In this document: positions 7,642 to 12,117 of the stretch, piece after piece
How the letters are laid out: the number at the start of each line of letters is the position of its first letter
How positions within the stretch are numbered: position 1 is the stretch's first letter
NCBI GenBank assembly: GCA_903923345.1
Contig: CAIXXI010000192.1
Location: 1-12,117 of the forward strand
Reading direction: 5' to 3'
Length of the DNA stretch: 12,117 nt
DNA from: an uncultured Burkholderiales bacterium
Lineage (GTDB): Bacteria; Pseudomonadota; Gammaproteobacteria; Burkholderiales; Burkholderiaceae_E
Notes under the pieces: generated by a model
Database searches by the model: none
What the model was told of the DNA's origin: nothing
Seen by the model: only the letters and a program-made list of their open reading frames with translations
Program-made: the position numbers and the translations under genes

Positions 7642-8368
7642 CCCGGGCCTCGCCGTGCTGTCTCGCCGTGGTGTGTGGCTTGCAAAGCCCGGGGCCGAGC
7701 CGAACGAACTCCAAGCCAAGCTGGCCAGTCTTGACTCACTGTCGGGTGCCATTGAGGCATTGGCCCGCGCGCCAGTGCCAGGTGCATCGAAGTGGTTCAG
7801 ACCCGCATTGAATGTCTGTGTCGATGACGGCTGGGTGCGGATGTTCGGCGAAACCTGGCCCGCATCCATCGGTCACGTCGACCTCTTCAGAAAGTTCGTG
7901 GCCGCCCGGTTTGCGCAACGCTTCGACGAGCCCCCGGAGGCCTGGCAAATCGTGACACCGAACGCCTGGCCCGATCGCGCCGCTCTGTGCATCGCGATCC
8001 CGAAAGACGCAATCGCTCAATTGACTGCGGCCGCATCGACAACCGGCTGGCGGCTTGCAAGGCTGATCCCGGTGTCGCTCGCCGAGTTTGAATCGGCGAC
8101 AGCTCCGGTCAAAGGGCAGGTGGTGTTTGTCTCCAGCGCGGGCCCGCTAAGAACCGCCATTCTGTCGCAGTCTGGGCGGCCCAGTGATGCGGTTGTGCTG
8201 CCTGCGATCGACGCAGTGGTCGACCTGGCCTGGGAGATCTTCGAGCGCCGCGATCCACGGCTCTCGCCCGACTACCAGCCGATCATGGTCGACGCCTCCC
8301 GCGAAGAAGTGCATGCGAAGTTGCTGTCGAGACAGTCGCTTCCCGTCAAGCAGAGGGGGCTTCAGTGA
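7622..8368 (+). CDS. Uncharacterised cytoplasmic protein in the GspL/PilM position
   Basis: 248 residues, not confidently recognised. There is no signal peptide or membrane segment, so it is probably cytoplasmic. It sits exactly where PilM/MshI or the cytoplasmic half of GspL is encoded: after the ATPase and before a PilN-like protein. Its middle and end (WRLARLIPVSLAEFE, GQVVFVSSAGPLRTAIL, then an AIDAVVDLAWEIFER helix) resemble in layout the actin-like beta-strand/helix pattern of such proteins. The phosphate-binding motifs of PilM are not visible. The GTG at 7622 was chosen because GAGGAA lies 7 bases upstream; it overlaps gspE by 20 bases. ATG 7631 is the alternative but lacks its own Shine-Dalgarno. 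The role as ATPase-to-membrane adaptor is inferred from position and weak pattern only. It ends in a GTGA junction with the next gene. Confidence 0.8.
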   Translation: MWPMRTDPGLAVLSRRGVWLAKPGAEPNELQAKLASLDSLSGAIEALARAPVPGASKWFRPALNVCVDDGWVRMFGETWPASIGHVDLFRKFVAARFAQRFDEPPEAWQIVTPNAWPDRAALCIAIPKDAIAQLTAAASTTGWRLARLIPVSLAEFESATAPVKGQVVFVSSAGPLRTAILSQSGRPSDAVVLPAIDAVVDLAWEIFERRDPRLSPDYQPIMVDASREEVHAKLLSRQSLPVKQRGLQ

Positions 8369-8943
8369 AGCGCAGCTCGTTTGTTCTGGAGTCCCCCAAT
8401 CTGCTGAATCCCGGCCTGGTCTCGTCGCGGTTGAGTCTGGGTCTGTTGATCGGTGGCGCGCTGTGCTGCGCTGCTTCGGCATATCGATGGCATCAGGCCG
8501 AGCAGACGGGTGAGCGGGCTCGACTGGATCTCGACGCGGCCCAGATGCTGACGGCCGCCAGCCCCAAGCCAAGCGCAACTCCATCGGCGCCGCAGCCAAG
8601 GCGGGCGACCGCCCCATCAGGTGACGCGGCACGCGCGTCTCGTCCGGCAGAGGCCGATCGGCAGGCCATGCAGCAGTTTCTGGCCGTCGACTGGAATCGG
8701 CGACTCCACATGGTCGAGCAGGCGGCCGCGGGTCAGGTCAACCTGCTTGGACTCAAGGTGGACGCACAGCGATCCCTTGTGGAGATGCGCGGCGAGATCG
8801 CCTCTATCCAGCGCTTCGATGCGCTCAGCCGGCAACTGCTCGAGGGCGGCGTACAGGCCGTACACCTTCAACGGCATGAGGCACTCAGGCAGGACAACGC
8901 GATCCGACAGGTCTTTGTCGCCAGTGCGGAGTGGTCGAAATGA
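8365..8943 (+). CDS. PilN-like inner-membrane alignment protein
   Basis: 192-residue bitopic membrane protein. A cytoplasmic N-terminus of about 23 residues contains LLNPGL, a segment reminiscent of the PilN tail that binds PilM. One membrane helix (about 24-41) follows, then an Ala/Pro/Ser-rich linker (about 64-95) and a periplasmic domain (about 100-190) with the alternating strand/helix pattern of the PilN/GspL ferredoxin-like fold (VNLLGLKVDAQ, then LVEMRGEI, then a helix, then VQAVHLQRHE). It should pair with the following PilO/GspM-like protein to form the inner-membrane ring linking motor to secretin. GTG start with a strong AGAGGGGG about 5 bases upstream; coupled on both sides by 4-base overlaps. 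The family call rests on topology and order rather than a decisive motif. Confidence 0.72.
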   Translation: MKRSSFVLESPNLLNPGLVSSRLSLGLLIGGALCCAASAYRWHQAEQTGERARLDLDAAQMLTAASPKPSATPSAPQPRRATAPSGDAARASRPAEADRQAMQQFLAVDWNRRLHMVEQAAAGQVNLLGLKVDAQRSLVEMRGEIASIQRFDALSRQLLEGGVQAVHLQRHEALRQDNAIRQVFVASAEWSK

Positions 8944-9551
8944 ACACTCAGGCCCTGTCTGAGCAATCAGCCGACGGGCTGCGTCGACTTGCCCTTAACG
9001 TTCGGGCGGCAGCGTCCGTGACCCGGCGTGATTTGGGGCTATCGGGTTGGCTTGGACTGGCCCTGCTCGGACTCGCGATGGCGCTGATGGCCTCCGCGAT
9101 ACGAACCCATGACGAAGCCCTTGGTGTGTCGGCCGAGGCGGACCGATTGCGCAGCGAGTCGCGCCGTGCGGCATTGTTGCGAGCCCGGAATCCGAGCTCG
9201 GGCAATGCGTCGATCGCGAATCGAAACGAGCCAGTCGCGTTGCCTGCAGCGCCAGACCGTCGGTCCGGCCCGGTTCTGCCCGCCTGGGTGTTCGAACAGG
9301 CCGAGCGTCAGGGTTTGAAACTGGGCGCGGTGGAGTACCGCTGGGGGCGCAAGACGGGTGGCGTGCAACGGGTCGATGTGTCCCTGACCGCGAACGGACA
9401 GTATGTGCCGACCCGCCAATGGCTCGCCGACACCCTGGCCCGCCTGCCCCATGCCCAGCTCCTGGAGTTGTCGTTCCAGCGGCCCGACACCTCCGAACGT
9501 AATCTAGAGATTCGAGTCGTGATTGCGGTTCATTTCGGTGGCCAGGCATGA
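8940..9551 (+). CDS. PilO/GspM/MshJ-like inner-membrane alignment protein
   Basis: 203 residues: a cytoplasmic tail of about 32 residues, one membrane helix (about 34-53), a charged coiled-coil-like stretch (57-85), a linker, and a periplasmic domain (115-200). The latter has the pattern typical of PilO/GspM/MshJ: a helix EQAERQGLKL, strand VQRVDVSLTANGQY, a helix WLADTLARLP, strand AQLLELSFQR and a final strand IRVVIAVHF. Such proteins heterodimerise with PilN/GspL and contact the PilP/GspC protein. ATG at 8940 overlaps the preceding stop (ATGA), and the next gene starts within its own stop (ATGA). Whether it is closer to GspM or to MshJ cannot be settled by eye. Confidence 0.74.
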   Translation: MNTQALSEQSADGLRRLALNVRAAASVTRRDLGLSGWLGLALLGLAMALMASAIRTHDEALGVSAEADRLRSESRRAALLRARNPSSGNASIANRNEPVALPAAPDRRSGPVLPAWVFEQAERQGLKLGAVEYRWGRKTGGVQRVDVSLTANGQYVPTRQWLADTLARLPHAQLLELSFQRPDTSERNLEIRVVIAVHFGGQA

Positions 9552-10231
9552 ACCGGCGTCTGGCGGGCCTTGTGGTGCTCATGCTGTGTGTCCTGGGCGG
9601 CGGACTGTGGCTGGGCGATCAAGGAGCCTCAGAGGCTGACATCGTTGAGGCCAGTTCTGCCCGGCGCAGCGTTCAGCCTGCTGCACCCGTCTCGGGTCAG
9701 AACGGTGAAGCGGCCGTGAACGCGCGGAACATTCCGGCGAACTTGCCGAAGCAGGCCGGGCAGCCTGACCGAGGTCGCGAACCGACATCGGCGGCCGATC
9801 CATCATCCGCAGCCTCCTCCGGCGACAACGGGTTACCCCGAAGCGCCCTGCGAACGCGGGTCGATCTCTTCCCGACCCCGCCTGCACCCCGAGCTGTCGC
9901 CGCGGCCGCAGTCGTTGAGCCCCCACCTGCGCCGCCGCCCCCCCGCCCCGGCTTTGCCTACATCGGCCGAGTGCTCGACGGCTCTGATCCGATGGCCGTG
10001 GTTCGCGATGCGGCCAGTGTGCAGACCCTGCGCAATGGCGATCGGCTGGGTGGCTGGCGCGTCGTCGCGGTGGTCGAGGATGCGCTCAGCCTTGTTCACG
10101 AATCGACCGGAACCGAGACTCGCCTGCGTCTGGGGGCGGCTGGGCCTCGAGCCCCCGAACGACCAGCGCTGGTCGCTGCCGGCGCTGACGATCGAGAGGG
10201 GCAAGACGGAGATGGAGTCCGGCGTGAGTAA
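9548..10231 (+). CDS. GspC/PilP/MshK-like periplasmic clamp protein
   Basis: 227 residues: an N-terminal membrane anchor (about 6-22), then a long low-complexity Ala/Pro/Ser-rich periplasmic linker (about 25-133), including the DLFPTPP segment comparable to the DPF.PP motif before PilP/GspC domains. A homology-region domain follows (about 135-197: FAYIGRVLDG, a strand pair, LRNGDRLGGWRVVAVVEDALSLVHE and TRLRLG). In T2SS and type IV pili this domain binds the N0/N1 domains of the secretin and so connects inner and outer membranes. The next gene encodes such a secretin, which fits. The last 30 residues are Ala/Arg/Asp-rich and overlap the start of the secretin gene. No PDZ domain is present, so it is a short GspC or PilP type. 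Confidence 0.76.
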   Translation: MNRRLAGLVVLMLCVLGGGLWLGDQGASEADIVEASSARRSVQPAAPVSGQNGEAAVNARNIPANLPKQAGQPDRGREPTSAADPSSAASSGDNGLPRSALRTRVDLFPTPPAPRAVAAAAVVEPPPAPPPPRPGFAYIGRVLDGSDPMAVVRDAASVQTLRNGDRLGGWRVVAVVEDALSLVHESTGTETRLRLGAAGPRAPERPALVAAGADDREGQDGDGVRRE

Positions 10232-12117
10232 CAAGACGCGGTCTGGCCAGCAGCCAGTGAGCACTCAGGCTCAACTCGCATGGAGAGCGCTCGTTCCAAG
10301 GGCCACGCTGCATGCCGGCCTTGGCGTGCTGGTCTGGTTGATGGCCGGTTGTGCTGCGCCTGACCCGGTTCAGAACGCCCGCGAGCTGGCCCGAACGGGG
10401 CGTCAGTCCGAGGCGATCGAATCCCTTGACCGAGCCAGTCGACAAGGACAGAAGTCTGGCGCGGTGCAAGCTGAGCTGCTTCGCCAGCTTGATCTGCAGG
10501 CAAGCCGCCGTGTTGATGCGTTCGGTGAAGACCTTCGGGCAGGGCGGCTTGATGCGGCCGCGCAGACCCTGGATGCATTGATGCAGGAACAGCCTGACTA
10601 CTTCAAGCTGCCCTCCATGCGCGAGCAACTGGTCGTTGCACGCAGACAGGCGCAGACCCTTGCGTCGGCAAACCGGGCTGCGGCGAATGGTCAGACCCAG
10701 GAAGCGCGGCGCCTGGTTAGAACTGTCCTGGTCGAGGATCCCAACCACCCGGCGGCCCGCCGGATCTGGGCCGATCTCGGGCCGCCCTCGAGTGCGGTTG
10801 AGCCGGACTCGATGGCCGACCGCCTGCCGGACGCGCTGCGCCGACCGGTCACGGTCGAGTTTCGCGACGCGACACTTCGCAATGTGTTCGAAACGCTGAC
10901 CAGAATGTCCCAGGTCAACTTCGTCTTCGACAAGGATGTGCGGGGTGACGCACGCGTCACGGTATTCCTGCGAGGCGTGTCGCTGGATGAAGCCGTCAGA
11001 ACGATCCTGCAGTCTCAAAGTCTGGAGATGCGTCGACTGAATGAGGCGACCTATCTGGTGTTTCCGAGATCAGCCCAGAAGGCACGTGACTACGTTCAAC
11101 TCGAAGCGCGGGCATTCTGGCTCTCGAATATCGACGCGAAGCTCGCTGCCCAGATGCTTCGCAACGTCGTCAAGAGCAAGGATATCCATGTCGATGACAA
11201 GCTGAACATGCTCGTCATCAAGGACACGCCCGACGCGATCCGCCTGGCAGCGATGCTGCTGCAGTCCATGGATGTGGCCGATTCGGAAGTCGTGCTTGAG
11301 ATCGAAATCCTGGAAATATCCCGAACCCGGCTCCAGGAGCTTGGGATCCGCTATCCGACGCAAATCTCCTATGGCCTGTTGCCGGCCGCCACGACAGGCG
11401 CACTGAACAATGCTGCGTCGAATGCGGTGGGCGTGATTACTCGCGAAAACTGGGGAGAGCAGCTGGCTCAGATCGTGAGCCCATCGTTGGTCGCCAATCT
11501 TCGGGCCACTGACGGCGCAGTCAACCTGCTGTCGAATCCGCGTATCCGGGTGCGCAATCGTGAGAAGGCGAAGATCCAGGTCGGAGAAAAGGTGCCTGTC
11601 TTCACCACGCAGTTTGCCGCGACCGGATTCGGAACCAGCAATGCGATCGGTGCGTCGACGACCTATATCGACGTTGGACTGAAGCTTGAGGTCGAGCCGC
11701 AGATTCATCACGAATCCGAGGTCAGCATCAAGGTGGCCCTCGAGGTGTCAAACATCCTTGAGCAGGTGCAGGGTCCGGCCCAGACCACCGCCTATCGGAT
11801 CGGTGCGCGCCAGGCCCAGACCAACCTTCGCCTGCGCGATGCGCAGACTCAGGTCCTCGCGGGACTGATCTCGGACAATGACCGGCAATTTGCCCAGCGT
11901 GTGCCAGGACTGGGACGCATGCCGGTGCTCGGCCGGCTGTTTTCCAATGAACGCGAAGAAGCTGAACGGACCGAGATCATCCTGATGATCACGCCTCGAA
12001 TCGTTCGCTCGGTATCAGCCTCGCCCCTGGCATCGGAGAGCATGGTTGCGGGCACCGAGTCGGCTGCCGGTGCGGCGCCCCTGATGTTGTCGCCAAGGGC
12101 ACGCACGGCGCTGGCCC
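10212..12117 (+). CDS. gspD: Lipoprotein secretin, GspD/MshL-like, 3'-truncated by window edge
   Basis: Outer-membrane channel of the system; at least 635 residues are visible with no stop before the edge. A signal peptide ends in a lipobox LMAGC (Cys47), so it should be lipidated and may self-pilot to the outer membrane. Residues about 50-190 are helical, with TPR-like repeats (AGRLDAAAQTLDALMQEQPD; GQTQEARRLVRTVLVEDPN HPAARRIW). An STN/N0 domain follows at about 212-265 (VTVEFRDATLRNVFETL), an N1-like domain at about 294-355, and the secretin domain at about 360-600, with LLSNPRIRV, VGEKVPVF, VPGLGRMPVLGRLFSN and EIILMITPRIV. A further C-terminal region begins after that and is cut off. ATG 10212 has GAGAGGGG about 10 bases upstream; GTG 10224, with GGAG 6 bases upstream, is an equally good start. 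Either overlaps the preceding gene. Confidence 0.92.
   Translation, partial: MESGVSNKTRSGQQPVSTQAQLAWRALVPRATLHAGLGVLVWLMAGCAAPDPVQNARELARTGRQSEAIESLDRASRQGQKSGAVQAELLRQLDLQASRRVDAFGEDLRAGRLDAAAQTLDALMQEQPDYFKLPSMREQLVVARRQAQTLASANRAAANGQTQEARRLVRTVLVEDPNHPAARRIWADLGPPSSAVEPDSMADRLPDALRRPVTVEFRDATLRNVFETLTRMSQVNFVFDKDVRGDARVTVFLRGVSLDEAVRTILQSQSLEMRRLNEATYLVFPRSAQKARDYVQLEARAFWLSNIDAKLAAQMLRNVVKSKDIHVDDKLNMLVIKDTPDAIRLAAMLLQSMDVADSEVVLEIEILEISRTRLQELGIRYPTQISYGLLPAATTGALNNAASNAVGVITRENWGEQLAQIVSPSLVANLRATDGAVNLLSNPRIRVRNREKAKIQVGEKVPVFTTQFAATGFGTSNAIGASTTYIDVGLKLEVEPQIHHESEVSIKVALEVSNILEQVQGPAQTTAYRIGARQAQTNLRLRDAQTQVLAGLISDNDRQFAQRVPGLGRMPVLGRLFSNEREEAERTEIILMITPRIVRSVSASPLASESMVAGTESAAGAAPLMLSPRARTALA

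Noticed and set aside
10086..11018. 310-codon open frame on the minus strand under the GspC-like gene and secretin
   Set aside because: It is antisense to clear coding sequence with recognisable domains; its translation is His/Arg/Gln-rich and resembles no family. Long antisense frames are common in high-GC DNA.

Overview
The window looks like a high-GC (estimated in the low-to-mid 60s % by eye) Gram-negative chromosome, most likely a betaproteobacterium. Three things suggest this: a PEP-CTERM sorting signal, an EpsD/EpsF/EpsG exopolysaccharide module of the kind described in Methylobacillus and other Betaproteobacteria that carry exosortase, and a compact type II secretion / type IV pilus-like assembly operon. 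No tRNA, rRNA, CRISPR array, insertion sequence or phage gene was seen. Almost all of the DNA is coding.

Layout: (1) Positions 1-600, plus strand: the 3' part of a PEP-CTERM protein whose start lies outside the window. (2) Positions 645-4013, minus strand: a tightly overlapping epsD-epsF-epsG operon, convergent with the PEP-CTERM gene. It encodes a lipoprotein peptidyl-prolyl isomerase-like protein, a Wzz-type chain-length determinant, and an EpsG-type tyrosine-kinase homologue whose ATP-site motifs are altered. (3) Positions 4014-4362: the only sizeable non-coding stretch. It separates the two divergent operons and holds several short inverted repeats but no convincing promoter. (4) Positions 4363 to the end, plus strand: an eight-gene operon joined by overlaps, in the order pseudopilin (GspG), inner-membrane platform (GspF), ATPase (GspE), a poorly conserved cytoplasmic protein in the GspL/PilM position, a PilN-like protein, a PilO/GspM-like protein, a GspC/PilP-like protein, and a lipoprotein secretin (GspD/MshL-like) that runs off the right edge.

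Reading the parts together: the plus-strand operon encodes a nearly complete trans-envelope machine. It has a periplasmic pseudopilus subunit, a motor, an inner-membrane platform, an alignment complex and an outer-membrane channel. The order resembles MSHA/type IV pilus systems (M-N-O-P-secretin), while the GspG, GspF and GspE proteins are T2SS-like. No minor pseudopilin (GspH-K) or prepilin peptidase is in the window. Its position back-to-back with an eps module and near a PEP-CTERM protein suggests, by inference only, a dedicated secretion or surface-display system linked to exopolysaccharide and exosortase biology. That linkage is the most interesting aspect of the window.
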